Source of the DNA: Bacteroidales bacterium
GTDB taxonomy: Bacteria > Bacteroidota > Bacteroidia > Bacteroidales > JAFGHD01
NCBI GenBank assembly: GCA_016939365.1
Contig: JAFGHD010000017.1
Coordinates: 1 to 32,910, forward strand
Length of the DNA stretch: 32,910 bases
Direction: 5' to 3'
Below the pieces are notes generated by a model. It searched no databases and was not told the DNA's origin. It saw nothing but the letters and a program-made list of their open reading frames with translations. This document shows, piece after piece, positions 1 to 7,237 of this stretch (within the stretch, counting starts at the first letter, position 1; every line of letters begins with the position of its first letter). The position numbers and the translations under genes are program-made.

Positions 1-217
1 CATCGTCTCCTATTTCATCCGAGATAAAAAAGGCCCGGGCGCAAAGCCTGTATTTGAATACACGGGTGTGAGCAACGACAAGTTCGTGGTGATCATCGGG
101 CAGGATTCGGAGATGACCGACGAGCGTTCGGAACAGATATGCGATATGCTTGCCGGACTGGGCGCACTGGAGGTTGAGGAACGTGAAGAGGAGGAACCCG
201 CTGGTGAGCATGAATAG
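1..217 (+). CDS. actD: Alternative complex III subunit ActD, C-terminal end (partial)
   Basis: An open frame from base 2 to the TAG at 215-217 gives the last 71 residues of a protein that begins outside the window. The segment has a short strand pattern (FEYTGVSNDKFVVIIG), then a helix and a strand (LAGLGALEVEE) and a Glu-rich tail. This resembles the C-terminal part of ActD (DUF3341), a membrane subunit of alternative complex III, which moves electrons from quinol to a cytochrome c or terminal oxidase. The call leans on context: actE starts 12 bases downstream and actF follows, the usual order in this operon. The upstream membrane helices cannot be seen. Confidence 0.8.
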   Translation, partial: IVSYFIRDKKGPGAKPVFEYTGVSNDKFVVIIGQDSEMTDERSEQICDMLAGLGALEVEEREEEEPAGEHE

Positions 218-229
218 AAAGAAGCGATC

Positions 230-817
230 ATGAAGAGATATTTCCATAATCAACCGTCCAAATGCTTTCCGGCCATGATCATATGCATGCTAGCACTTGT
301 ATCATGCCGCCGCGATCATAATACCACCGGATGGGTCTATATGCCCGATATGGCTTATTCAGAAGCTGCAGAGAGCTATACCCCGAACCCGAATTTTGCA
401 GACAGCATTACGATGCAGGTACCACCGGAAGGAACAATACCTAAAGAAATGGTGCCTTACCGGTATCCCCTGGACTTCGATGGCCAGAAACAGGCAGGGG
501 CAGAGCTGGTCAGTCCGGTACCCATGACCGGCATACATCTCATGCGGGGGAAGGAGGTCTACGATATCTTCTGCGCCAACTGCCATGGGCCGGAAGGACG
601 GGGCGACGGACACCTCTATACCGGCAAGCTTTTTACAGCCAAGCCTACCTCACTGGTCGACAAATATGTCCAGGACAAACCGGCCGGAGAAATATACCAC
701 GTCATCACGCTGGGATCGCTCTCCGGATTGATGGGACCGCACGGAGCGATGATCAGCCCGCAGGACCGATGGAAAGTCGTCATGTATGTCAAAAACAGAC
801 TATCTGTGAATCCCTGA
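230..817 (+). CDS. actE: ActE, monohaem cytochrome c lipoprotein of alternative complex III
   Basis: A 195-aa protein with a lipoprotein signal (LALVSC, lipid Cys26) and one haem c motif, CANCH at residues 115-119. The stretch after it (GPEGRGDG) is typical of class I cytochromes c. Met168 or Met174 in the LMGPHGAM segment is a likely sixth haem ligand. In alternative complex III, ActE is a membrane-anchored c-type cytochrome on the outer face of the inner membrane that passes electrons from the ActA/ActB centres towards an oxidase. It starts 12 bases after actD and ends 18 bases before actF, so it is co-transcribed with both. Confidence 0.9.
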   Translation: MKRYFHNQPSKCFPAMIICMLALVSCRRDHNTTGWVYMPDMAYSEAAESYTPNPNFADSITMQVPPEGTIPKEMVPYRYPLDFDGQKQAGAELVSPVPMTGIHLMRGKEVYDIFCANCHGPEGRGDGHLYTGKLFTAKPTSLVDKYVQDKPAGEIYHVITLGSLSGLMGPHGAMISPQDRWKVVMYVKNRLSVNP

Positions 818-835
818 TATCATAAACAAGGAACC

Positions 836-2011
836 ATGGACAGGAATTTTACATTTTCACCCGGACTGAGATATATTACTTACGGACTGATGATCCTGGG
901 GGTGGGCGCCTTACTGACCGGGGCCTTTAGCGATCCTGTGCGCACATGGGCCAACCTGTTGCTGAACAACTTCTACTTCCTCTCCCTGGCCATCGGCGCC
1001 TCTTTTTTCCTGGCATTGCAGTATATCACCCAGTCGGGATGGTCCGCAGCATTCAAAAGGATTCCCGAAGCCATGGGCAATTATATTCCGGTGGCGGCAT
1101 TGATCATGATCCTCCTGTTATTTGTCATGAGATCGCTTTATTCATGGGTGGATCCTTCCACAGGAAACTTTGACACCCATGAGCTGCATCTGCTGGAACA
1201 TAAGGAAACATACCTGAACGTGCCGTTTTTCATTGTTCGTATGGTGATCTATTTCGCCGTATGGATATTGATGACCGGCCTGCTCAGGAAATACTCCCTG
1301 CGTGAAGATCTCGAAGGGGGCCTCGACTGGTTCCGCAGGAGCGAGTTCTATTCGAAGGTGTATATCTTTACCCTGGCGCTGACCTTCTCACTGGCCTCAT
1401 TTGACTGGATCATGAGCCTTGAGCCTACATGGTACAGCACCATCTTCTCACTTAAGAATTTCGTGGCTGCATTCTACCACGGATCCGCTATCATCGTTCT
1501 GATCGTGGTGCTGATGCATCATTACGGTTACTTTCCGTTCATCAACAATGCCCACTGGCACGACTTTTCAAAGTATGTCTTCATTCTCGCCGTGATCTGG
1601 GCATACTTCTGGTTGTCGCAATACCTGTTGATCTGGTATGCCAATATCCCCGAGGAGACGATCTACTATTACAAACGTCTTCAGGGCCCCTGGGAGGTCT
1701 TGTTTTACATTAACCTGATCCTCAACTGGCTGGTGCCGTTCATAGTGTTGCTGTCGAATTATTTCGCCAGGAAGAAGACGGTTCTGGGCATCGTGATCCT
1801 GTTCCTGATCATAGGCCAGTGGACGGACCTGTTCGAGCAGATCATGCCGGCTGTCACAGAAGGCCTCCGTATCGGATTCCTTGAGGCCGGGCTCTTCCTG
1901 GGCTTCGCCGGTCTTTTTATTTTTGTCTTTGCCTGGACGCTGAGCAAGGCGCCGCTTATCCCGAAGAACCATCCCTACCTGACCGAAAGCCTGCAACATT
2001 CGGATCATTAG
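836..2011 (+). CDS. actF: ActF, quinol:electron acceptor oxidoreductase membrane subunit
   Basis: A 391-aa integral membrane protein with about ten hydrophobic helices, for example around residues 12-32, 45-62, 82-100, 133-150 and several between 175 and 375. It is the second large quinone-side membrane subunit of alternative complex III, related in fold to the NrfD/PsrC-like subunit ActC. Length, helix density and position after actE agree with this. It is the last gene of the operon in this window: a convergent gene begins to be read from the other strand 105 bases downstream, and no cytochrome oxidase genes follow, although these often do in related operons. Confidence 0.88.
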   Translation: MDRNFTFSPGLRYITYGLMILGVGALLTGAFSDPVRTWANLLLNNFYFLSLAIGASFFLALQYITQSGWSAAFKRIPEAMGNYIPVAALIMILLLFVMRSLYSWVDPSTGNFDTHELHLLEHKETYLNVPFFIVRMVIYFAVWILMTGLLRKYSLREDLEGGLDWFRRSEFYSKVYIFTLALTFSLASFDWIMSLEPTWYSTIFSLKNFVAAFYHGSAIIVLIVVLMHHYGYFPFINNAHWHDFSKYVFILAVIWAYFWLSQYLLIWYANIPEETIYYYKRLQGPWEVLFYINLILNWLVPFIVLLSNYFARKKTVLGIVILFLIIGQWTDLFEQIMPAVTEGLRIGFLEAGLFLGFAGLFIFVFAWTLSKAPLIPKNHPYLTESLQHSDH

Positions 2012-2116
2012 TGATATCAATCCGATCTCTTCCCCCGGCTGCCCAATGAAGTTGAGTCAATCAGCCCGGCCAGGGAAAGAAGAATGCCTTCGAGTGTTGC
2101 CGAAGCGAAGTCGAAG

Positions 2117-2782
2117 CTAACCGTTGAACCCTTTCACTTTTTCGATACGCATGGCAAAGGGTACATTTTTATGCGAAAAAGTGTATTCGGTCGACAATTC
2201 GGATTCTGTTTTGGATGTAAGTTCGAGGTTTGCTTTCGGTATGGCAGCCTCCAGCTCGGCCTTGACCTGTGTATCAATCACGATTTTGATCCTGCCGTAG
2301 TAAAGCTCTGTGATCAGGAACACCCTGCGGATGTTGCCATCGTAATCGTCCCAGTTGTTTTTCTTCAACAGCTCGAGCAAGCTGTCGATCCGAACCCTCT
2401 GGAGGTTGTCCATGGCGCGTGCCTGCAGATCACCGAAGGTGAATTTCCGGACCAACCCCAGGTTGAACTGGCTGGAAAGCTTACCGATCTGCGGGTTTTC
2501 CAGTGCGATGGCTGTTTCAGTATCGAGTTCCACCGTGCGTTCGGCGAAGTGGGCTTCCACAAGGGCCGTAGTGCGCAATGCATCCAGAGAGGACTTCCAC
2601 TCCGTCTGATCCATGATGTTGGCATCCAGAAAAGCATTGTAGATATTTTCGGGCATGCCGTTATGATCCAGCTGCGGCTTGCCGAACAGAGGATCCCAAA
2701 CGAGGGTGCCGATAATGATATTTTCCTGTGAGGCCGGGATGAGTTCCAGGTCGTACTGTCTGCGAAATTTTTTGATTTCCAT
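2117..2782 (-). CDS. Unrecognised 221-aa protein; possible gasdermin-like fold
   Basis: I do not recognise this protein by sequence. The start is placed at the ATG 2782-2780 (MEIKKFRRQYDLELIP); an in-frame start 42 bases upstream adds an unconvincing tail. There is no signal peptide, membrane helix or cysteine, so it is probably soluble and cytoplasmic. Visible strand/helix order: an N-terminal LELIPASQENIIIG segment, an acidic helical middle, a strand pair around QFNLGLVRKFTF, helices near residues 125-145, RRVFLITELYYGRIKIVID, then ANLELTSKTESELSTEYTF and a final VPFAMRIEKV. This order of strands recalls the pore-forming gasdermin domain, but the N-terminal Cys and the inhibitory tail of bacterial gasdermins are absent, as is an adjacent protease. 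It is the last gene of a minus-strand series and converges on actF. The gasdermin idea is inference only. Confidence 0.75.
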   Translation of the reverse strand: MEIKKFRRQYDLELIPASQENIIIGTLVWDPLFGKPQLDHNGMPENIYNAFLDANIMDQTEWKSSLDALRTTALVEAHFAERTVELDTETAIALENPQIGKLSSQFNLGLVRKFTFGDLQARAMDNLQRVRIDSLLELLKKNNWDDYDGNIRRVFLITELYYGRIKIVIDTQVKAELEAAIPKANLELTSKTESELSTEYTFSHKNVPFAMRIEKVKGFNG

Positions 2783-2885
2783 GGTTATCTGGTTTTGATG
2801 GGTAATAATCTGTATATAGGTCATCCCGGTATGAAAGGCAGCCCACCTTGCTTACTGTGCATTTCTTCCGGGTGGTTGAACATGA

Positions 2886-2893
2886 TAAAGATA
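2886..2893 (-). promoter_or_regulatory. Weak -7-like box upstream of the 221-aa gene
   Basis: On the minus strand this reads TATCTTTA, one base from the Bacteroidota -7 consensus TAnnTTTG. It lies 103 bases before the preferred start at 2782. Because it overlaps the region of the likely msrBA terminator, it could give the downstream gene its own promoter. It is a weak match and offered only as a candidate. Confidence 0.2.
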
Positions 2894-2895
2894 TG

Positions 2896-2921
2896 TAATA
2901 AACCCGGTCAGCCTGCCGGGT
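2896..2921 (-). terminator. Hairpin terminator after the msrBA gene
   Basis: Read on the minus strand, ACCCGG (2921-2916) pairs with CCGGGT (2907-2902) across an 8-base loop and is followed by TTATTAC, a short T-rich run. It sits 27 bases past the stop of the msrBA gene, where a terminator is expected. The U-tract is imperfect. Confidence 0.5.
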
Positions 2922-2947
2922 GGCATTGAAATTCTGAAGAGGTTGAA

Positions 2948-3904
2948 TCAGAATCTTTTGGTATATATATGGCAGTAAGGACTGCCCCCTTTGTTCAGGT
3001 AGTAATCCTGGTGGTACTCCTCGGCCGGGTAGAATTCTGATGCCGGGGTAACCCGGGTGGCCACCTTGCAGCCATTGTCTTTGAGGATACCGATGAGCCT
3101 TTCCGCAACCTCCTTCTGTGTTTCGCTCGTATAAAATATCTCCGATCGGTATTGTTCTCCGATGTCGGGGCCCTGCCGGTTCACCTGTGTGGGATCATGG
3201 GTCTCGAAGAAGAGACGCGCCAGCTCTTCGTAAGTCACACTGGAGGGATCGAAGATCACCTCCACCGCTTCGGCATGACCAGTGAGACCGGTACAGACTT
3301 CCCTGTAGGAGGGATTCTTAACACTGCCACCTGTAAATCCCACCGTGGTCGAGATAACGCCCGGCACCTTCTGCAGGTGGTATTCCGTGCCCCAGAAACA
3401 TCCGGATGCAAAGATGGACCGTTCGGTTCTGATCGCAGCTTCCTGACCGGCAGGGACGAAATTCATCGAGATGGAGTTGACGCAGTGCCGGGTGTTCTTT
3501 GGAGTGAAGCCTTCACCCTCAAAGACATGGCCCAGATGGGCGCCGCATTTCGCGCAAGTGATCTCAGTACGGAATCCGTCGGCATCCGGTACTCTCTTCA
3601 CTGCCCCGTCGATCTCATCGTCGAAGCTGGGCCAGCCACAGTGCGAGTCGAATTTGTCGGACGAACGGTACAGTTCCGCACCGCAACGTTTGCATGTGTA
3701 GGTTCCATCTTCATGATGATCGGCATATTCACCGGTGAAGGGCCTCTCCGTCCCTTTATGGACGATCACCCGTTCCTCCCCGGGTGTCAGCGGATTGAAT
3801 TTCATATGCATGTTTGTTTGATTTTCCTGTGAGCAGGCAGTCAGGCTGATGAATACAGCCAGTGCAGCTGCCGGCGTAATTTGCTTCAACATAACCTTTC
3901 TCAT
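2948..3904 (-). CDS. msrBA: Lipoprotein MsrB-MsrA fusion, methionine sulfoxide reductase
   Basis: A 318-aa fusion that repairs oxidised methionine in exported proteins. It begins with a lipoprotein signal (SLTAC, lipid Cys24). The MsrB domain (about 35-155) has zinc-ligand pairs CKRC (71, 74) and CAKC (117, 120) and the catalytic Cys141 in RHCVNS, reducing the R-epimer of Met-sulfoxide. The MsrA domain (about 162-318) has the catalytic Cys169 in GCFWG and the family stretch YHQDYY near 297-302, reducing the S-epimer; Cys311 near the end is a candidate resolving residue. There is no thioredoxin domain like that of the PilB-type three-domain enzymes, so a separate electron donor is required. 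The lipid anchor and the lack of an early Asp after Cys suggest a periplasmic or outer-membrane location. Confidence 0.95.
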   Translation of the reverse strand: MRKVMLKQITPAAALAVFISLTACSQENQTNMHMKFNPLTPGEERVIVHKGTERPFTGEYADHHEDGTYTCKRCGAELYRSSDKFDSHCGWPSFDDEIDGAVKRVPDADGFRTEITCAKCGAHLGHVFEGEGFTPKNTRHCVNSISMNFVPAGQEAAIRTERSIFASGCFWGTEYHLQKVPGVISTTVGFTGGSVKNPSYREVCTGLTGHAEAVEVIFDPSSVTYEELARLFFETHDPTQVNRQGPDIGEQYRSEIFYTSETQKEVAERLIGILKDNGCKVATRVTPASEFYPAEEYHQDYYLNKGGSPYCHIYTKRF

Positions 3905-3971
3905 TAATAACCCCGATGTGACGAAATTGTTCTGCCAGGTAAAATTCCAAAGTAATCAGGGAGGATACTTG

Positions 3972-4011
3972 TCAGGTGTGATTCAGCACAATATAATCAC
4001 CTGATGTGCTG
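3972..4011. repeat. Two interleaved inverted repeats (pseudoknot-like)
   Basis: Arm A TCAGGTG (3972-3978) is complementary to A' CACCTGA (3998-4004), and arm B CAGCACA (3984-3990) to B' TGTGCTG (4005-4011). The order A-B-A'-B' is that of an H-type pseudoknot in RNA, or alternative hairpins that exclude each other. It lies in the 194-base gap between the amidase gene and msrBA, about 70 bases upstream of the msrBA start, so it could sit in that leader. Confidence 0.4.
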
Positions 4012-4098
4012 GTTCTGCCTGTCTCAGTTTACCATCGTCTTACTCCTGGTTACATACTCCTGCCCCCAATCCTCCAATCTCCCAATCGCCATTCCTCC

Positions 4099-5322
4099 CT
4101 ATTTCGAGAGCGCCTTTAAAAGCCCCTCTGCGATCCAGTTGGCGACGGCCTGACGGTTGTCAGCGATGACGAATCGTCTCTGGTCAAGACTATTACGGAT
4201 GTTGCCGAGCTCGGCATAAACGGCTACCGGTTTGGTGTTCCGGATCATATAAAGATTCCTGGGGCTCACGGTCCCGCTATAGCCCCGGGATTTCTGGTGG
4301 ATGTCATATTTTTCCCGGATCATGTCACGGAGTGCACCGGCGATACGTTTTCCCTCGGAACTTTTTTCGTGATGGTAAAAAAACATATCTATCCGCTGGC
4401 CGGTACTTCTCGAATCCACATGGAGTATCAGCACATACTGACGGATGTTGCCCTTTTTTCTGTGTTCGGTGTAAAGGCTGTTTACGGCGTCACAACGTTG
4501 CTTCAGCCGTGGCATCTGCGAAACCGGGATCTTCTGGTTTTCCCTGCAGGTCTCATCCTTGTCGCATTTCAGTACCGCACCCTCACGGATGCCGTCATCG
4601 GGGTCCTGAATGATGATATAAACGGTAGCATCGTGTCCGATCAGATTGCAGGCCAGCCTGAGGGAGATGTCATAGGCATATTCATCCTCACAGAGGGAGT
4701 GACCCTTATATTTCCCTATGGCGCCGGGATCGGGGCCGCCGTGGCCGGCCACCACATAGAAAACGATTCCTTTCAGGCGGCTGTCAGTAACCGTGACCTG
4801 CTCATTATCCCTGCCGAAGATGGGAAAGATCCGGGTGGCAGGTTCATTCTCCGGATGATCAGGGGGCTTTGCATCTGACGCCAGACAGTTCAGCCATTCC
4901 CAGGGAACCCAGAGGATCAGGTCTTCACGGTAGTCTTTGTCCCTGAGTCCTTTCCGGAGCATGTCGACATTGTAATCACGGATCCTGACCGCCAGATCCC
5001 AGTCGCTGTTGCCGATGGTTGACCGGATTGTCCGGCCGTCGTATGTGTAGACCTGCAGGGGAAGCTTGTACGCCCGGCCTGTTTGCAGATGGATATGTCC
5101 CGGGATATTGTTGATTGTCCGGAAATGATCGATGTTGCAGCGTTCGGTTGACAGCCCGTATCTCCGGAAGAGGGTGATCACTCCGTCACCCGGTTTTGGA
5201 TCGGCGGTAAGGTATCCCTGGCCGGTGATTTCCGGGGATGACGTAACGAGCAGCAATGCCGCCAGTGCCAGCTTGATGAGCCATGCTTTTCCATTGGTTG
5301 TTCCGGGTGGTTGTTTGGGCAT
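4099..5322 (-). CDS. N-acetylmuramoyl-L-alanine amidase (amidase_3) with LysM-like domain
   Basis: A 407-aa exported cell-wall hydrolase. The ATG at 5322 is preferred: it lies 13 bases after the stop of the preceding gene and begins a clean signal peptide, whereas the upstream in-frame start would overlap that gene and put 18 polar residues before the signal. After the signal (about 12-35) comes a LysM-like segment (about 40-90, GDGVITLFRRYGL, probably peptidoglycan binding), then an amidase_3 domain (about 185-405). Candidate zinc ligands are His194 (AGHGGPDPG), Glu212 (CEDEY) and His301 (LHVDSR); Glu371 (AELGNIRN) is the expected catalytic Glu. It should cleave the bond between N-acetylmuramic acid and L-Ala of the peptide stem. 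Confidence 0.88.
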   Translation of the reverse strand: MPKQPPGTTNGKAWLIKLALAALLLVTSSPEITGQGYLTADPKPGDGVITLFRRYGLSTERCNIDHFRTINNIPGHIHLQTGRAYKLPLQVYTYDGRTIRSTIGNSDWDLAVRIRDYNVDMLRKGLRDKDYREDLILWVPWEWLNCLASDAKPPDHPENEPATRIFPIFGRDNEQVTVTDSRLKGIVFYVVAGHGGPDPGAIGKYKGHSLCEDEYAYDISLRLACNLIGHDATVYIIIQDPDDGIREGAVLKCDKDETCRENQKIPVSQMPRLKQRCDAVNSLYTEHRKKGNIRQYVLILHVDSRSTGQRIDMFFYHHEKSSEGKRIAGALRDMIREKYDIHQKSRGYSGTVSPRNLYMIRNTKPVAVYAELGNIRNSLDQRRFVIADNRQAVANWIAEGLLKALSK

Positions 5323-5335
5323 GTGGTCGCTGCCG

Positions 5336-5830
5336 TCAGATTTCCTTGATACTTGTTGTTTTATGGGTTTCGTCAATCTTCATCAGGGCTGCAGAACCAT
5401 ACCAGGGATGCAGCTCCATGACCACTCTCCCGGCTTTTACGGCAGGGTCGGTTTCAGTCAGGACCTGTGCCTCTTCGAGGGTTCTGACATCGAAAAGATA
5501 AATGCCCCGGATATCTCCATCGTCCAGGAAAGGCCCGGCCAGAACCAGCTTCTTTTCGTTGGCCAGTCTGGTGATGTTGTCCAGTTGTGCCTGCTGCAGC
5601 CAGCTGATGGTGGCTGAGTCCTGATCCCGGTTTAGGCCAAGCTTCAGGAAGGCCAGCATGTACTGTTTCATCCCATAATCATCTGCCCCGAGGGTTCTGG
5701 TGAGGATGCTGTCATATACCGGAGTGTTCGCCTCATCCTTTGTTTGCAGCCCTCTTTCCGGTTCGCCCGGGGAGCAGGCCGATATAATCCACACAGCAGG
5801 CAGCAGAAGGATCATTATATTACGGCACAT
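5336..5830 (-). CDS. YciI-like domain lipoprotein
   Basis: A 164-aa lipoprotein. The ATG at 5830 gives a standard lipobox (WIISAC, lipid Cys19); the frame stays open 42 codons upstream but that stretch overlaps the end of the acetyltransferase gene and codes for nothing plausible. The mature part carries a YciI-type ferredoxin-like domain (about 55-150) with KQYMLAFLK, KKLVLAGPFLDDG, RGIYLF and DPAVKAG-ELHPWYGSAAL, all typical of the family. The biochemical role of these exported YciI proteins is unknown to me. An exact TATTTTTG box 21 bases upstream supports this start and independent expression; the amidase gene follows 13 bases after its stop. Confidence 0.85.
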   Translation of the reverse strand: MCRNIMILLLPAVWIISACSPGEPERGLQTKDEANTPVYDSILTRTLGADDYGMKQYMLAFLKLGLNRDQDSATISWLQQAQLDNITRLANEKKLVLAGPFLDDGDIRGIYLFDVRTLEEAQVLTETDPAVKAGRVVMELHPWYGSAALMKIDETHKTTSIKEI

Positions 5831-5851
5831 GGCTTTAATGGTTGAGATTTT

Positions 5852-5859
5852 CAAAAATA
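5852..5859 (-). promoter_or_regulatory. -7 promoter box for the YciI-like lipoprotein
   Basis: Reads TATTTTTG on the minus strand, an exact match to TAnnTTTG, ending 21 bases before the ATG. The 14 bases TATTTTTGAAAATC recur unchanged at 32704-32717 upstream of another secreted protein. No convincing -33 TTTG is visible. Confidence 0.45.
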
Positions 5860-5883
5860 ACAGAATCTGGGAAGAAGAATAAC

Positions 5884-6240
5884 TCAGGAAGCCAGGACAT
5901 ATGAACAGCCGGACGTTGAAACAGGCGGGTCTGTCACCCGAAATAACCGCTGCCATAGGAGAAGATCATTTCCGGATGCCAGGTGACCTGTAATGGCTGT
6001 TCCTATCCCCTGTCTTCTGTATTCCGGTAAAACGATGATATTGGCCAGCCATCCGGTTGTGCCAAAGCAGAAGGCATTGCCCGTGCCGGCGATTTGTCCG
6101 TCAAGAACGGCCACCACGGTGCGGAAGAATTTCTCTCTGAAGTAGAAGTCAAGGAATTCAGAGAGTGAGTAGTTCCACTCCGCTGGCGCGAAGTCACCCA
6201 GGATCGTTATCTCATCCGGCTTCAGGTTTCTGATCGCCAT
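5884..6240 (-). CDS. GNAT family N-acetyltransferase, C-terminally truncated
   Basis: A 118-aa protein with the first part of a GNAT fold, which transfers an acetyl group from acetyl-CoA to an amine. VAVLDGQIAGTGNAF forms the central strands, LANIIVLPEYRRQGIGTAI (about 65-83) contains the acetyl-CoA-binding motif A (RRQGIGT). After ITGHLASGNDLLL the sequence no longer resembles the family: the motif B region and last strands, usually another 50-60 residues, are missing and the last 30 residues look like chance translation. The gene may be a decayed remnant or carry a frameshift. It starts 40 bases after the crotonase stop and would be co-transcribed. Confidence 0.65.
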   Translation of the reverse strand: MAIRNLKPDEITILGDFAPAEWNYSLSEFLDFYFREKFFRTVVAVLDGQIAGTGNAFCFGTTGWLANIIVLPEYRRQGIGTAITGHLASGNDLLLWQRLFRVTDPPVSTSGCSYVLAS

Positions 6241-6280
6241 GTTGTCATGGGCCTTAAAACCCGCAGAATTTCGGAGGGTA

Positions 6281-7039
6281 TTACAGGTTCAGGAGCGATG
6301 CTTCATAGGTAAAATAGTCATCCAACGACTGGCGGGTAAAGTGGGTCAGCCGTTTTGTCTCCCTGATGGTACAATACTTCCAGCGGGTAAGTTTCCTGAC
6401 CCGTTGCATTACCATCTCCCTGAAATTCTCGGCCGGGAGAATCTCATTGATCAGGCCGAGTTGCAGGGCCTCCTCAGCGGTGATCTCTTCGGTCATCTGT
6501 ATTTCGATGGCTTTGGAGTGGTGGAGGTAGCTGCTTAGAAAGAAAGGCAGGCCGCCGCTTGGATGGAGGCCATACCTGTTGTGGGCCATGCAGAAGACAG
6601 TGTCCGCAGTAGCGTACCTCAGGTCGGCTGCGAGGGCTGCCCCGACAAAGGGCGTTACCACCTTCGACCGGAGTGCCGCTATCACCGGAACATGCAGCCT
6701 GACCATATGCCTGATAAAGGTATTCAGGATGTTGATCATCCTGAAACGTGCATTCTTTTCGGAGAAGTAAGGCGGTTGGCAGTCATCCCGGACGGCATTC
6801 TGATCCATGATCCCGCTGAGATACAGGTCGTATTGCTCAGGGCTGAAGCTGTCCTGTTCATTGAACAGCAGCAGTGCCTTGGTCATGCTGTTGTAGCTGA
6901 GCTCGTCCATGAACCGAAGCAGCCGGTTGCTCTCGCTGATATCGGTGATGAATTCGAACATCCTGGCCTTGAATGTGATGATGGCCAGCTCATCCTGGAA
7001 AATCACATCGTATGAGTCTGTGCTGTTTGGGGATTCCAT
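6281..7039 (-). CDS. Crotonase superfamily (enoyl-CoA hydratase/isomerase-like) protein
   Basis: A 252-aa member of the crotonase fold, whose members act on CoA thioesters using two backbone NH groups as an oxyanion hole. The core stretch is VPVIAALRSKVVTPFVGAALAADLRYAT (about 117-145), followed by FCMAHNRYGLHPSGGLPFFL and EEALQLGLINEILP, the typical order. The usual GGG(L/M) oxyanion-hole segment is replaced by FVGAALAA, and the N-terminal half lacks the common A(G/A)-D(I/L) element, so substrate and reaction cannot be stated; it may be a divergent or non-catalytic member. It is the first gene of the minus-strand series and faces the TonB receptor gene across a 314-base divergent region with two palindromes. 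Confidence 0.75.
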   Translation of the reverse strand: MESPNSTDSYDVIFQDELAIITFKARMFEFITDISESNRLLRFMDELSYNSMTKALLLFNEQDSFSPEQYDLYLSGIMDQNAVRDDCQPPYFSEKNARFRMINILNTFIRHMVRLHVPVIAALRSKVVTPFVGAALAADLRYATADTVFCMAHNRYGLHPSGGLPFFLSSYLHHSKAIEIQMTEEITAEEALQLGLINEILPAENFREMVMQRVRKLTRWKYCTIRETKRLTHFTRQSLDDYFTYEASLLNL

Positions 7040-7083
7040 ATACCTGTCTTTTGCATCCGAAAATAGGAATATTCATCGTTCGT

Positions 7084-7097
7084 TGCAAATCTTTGCA
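7084..7097. promoter_or_regulatory. Palindrome TGCAAA-TC-TTTGCA, candidate operator
   Basis: A perfect 6-bp inverted repeat with a 2-base spacer, starting 45 bases upstream of the crotonase ATG. Its size and place suit a regulator-binding site for that gene; no family is assigned. Confidence 0.35.
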
Positions 7098-7220
7098 GGG
7101 ATTTTATCAATATTGTTGACCATTTTCCGATCCTGCTTCTGAAGGAGCAGCAGTGAATGGGTGGATGATGAACGGACAGGCTCCGTATCATCGATAATGA
7201 TCAAAAACACATCAATAAAA

Positions 7221-7237
7221 TGATTAAAAATTAATCA
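7221..7237. promoter_or_regulatory. Palindrome TGATTAA-AAA-TTAATCA, candidate operator
   Basis: A perfect 7-bp inverted repeat with a 3-base A spacer, 117 bases before the TonB receptor ATG. In AT-rich DNA such repeats can arise by chance, but the symmetry is exact and the site lies in the shared divergent promoter region. Confidence 0.35.

Noticed and set aside
2084-2731. Long plus-strand frame of 215 codons
   Set aside because: It lies antisense to the better 221-aa gene, which has organised secondary structure; its translation looks like a shadow (runs of Cys, Phe, His).
3152-3832. 226-codon plus-strand frame
   Set aside because: Antisense to the certain msrBA gene, with no domain of its own.
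4050-4098. C-rich stretch with repeated CAATC units between amidase and msrBA
   Set aside because: Only two or three imperfect units, too short and irregular to call a repeat array.
5323-5376. Upstream start for the amidase overlapping the YciI-like gene
   Set aside because: It places 18 polar residues before a clear signal peptide; the ATG at 5322 follows the previous stop by 13 bases.
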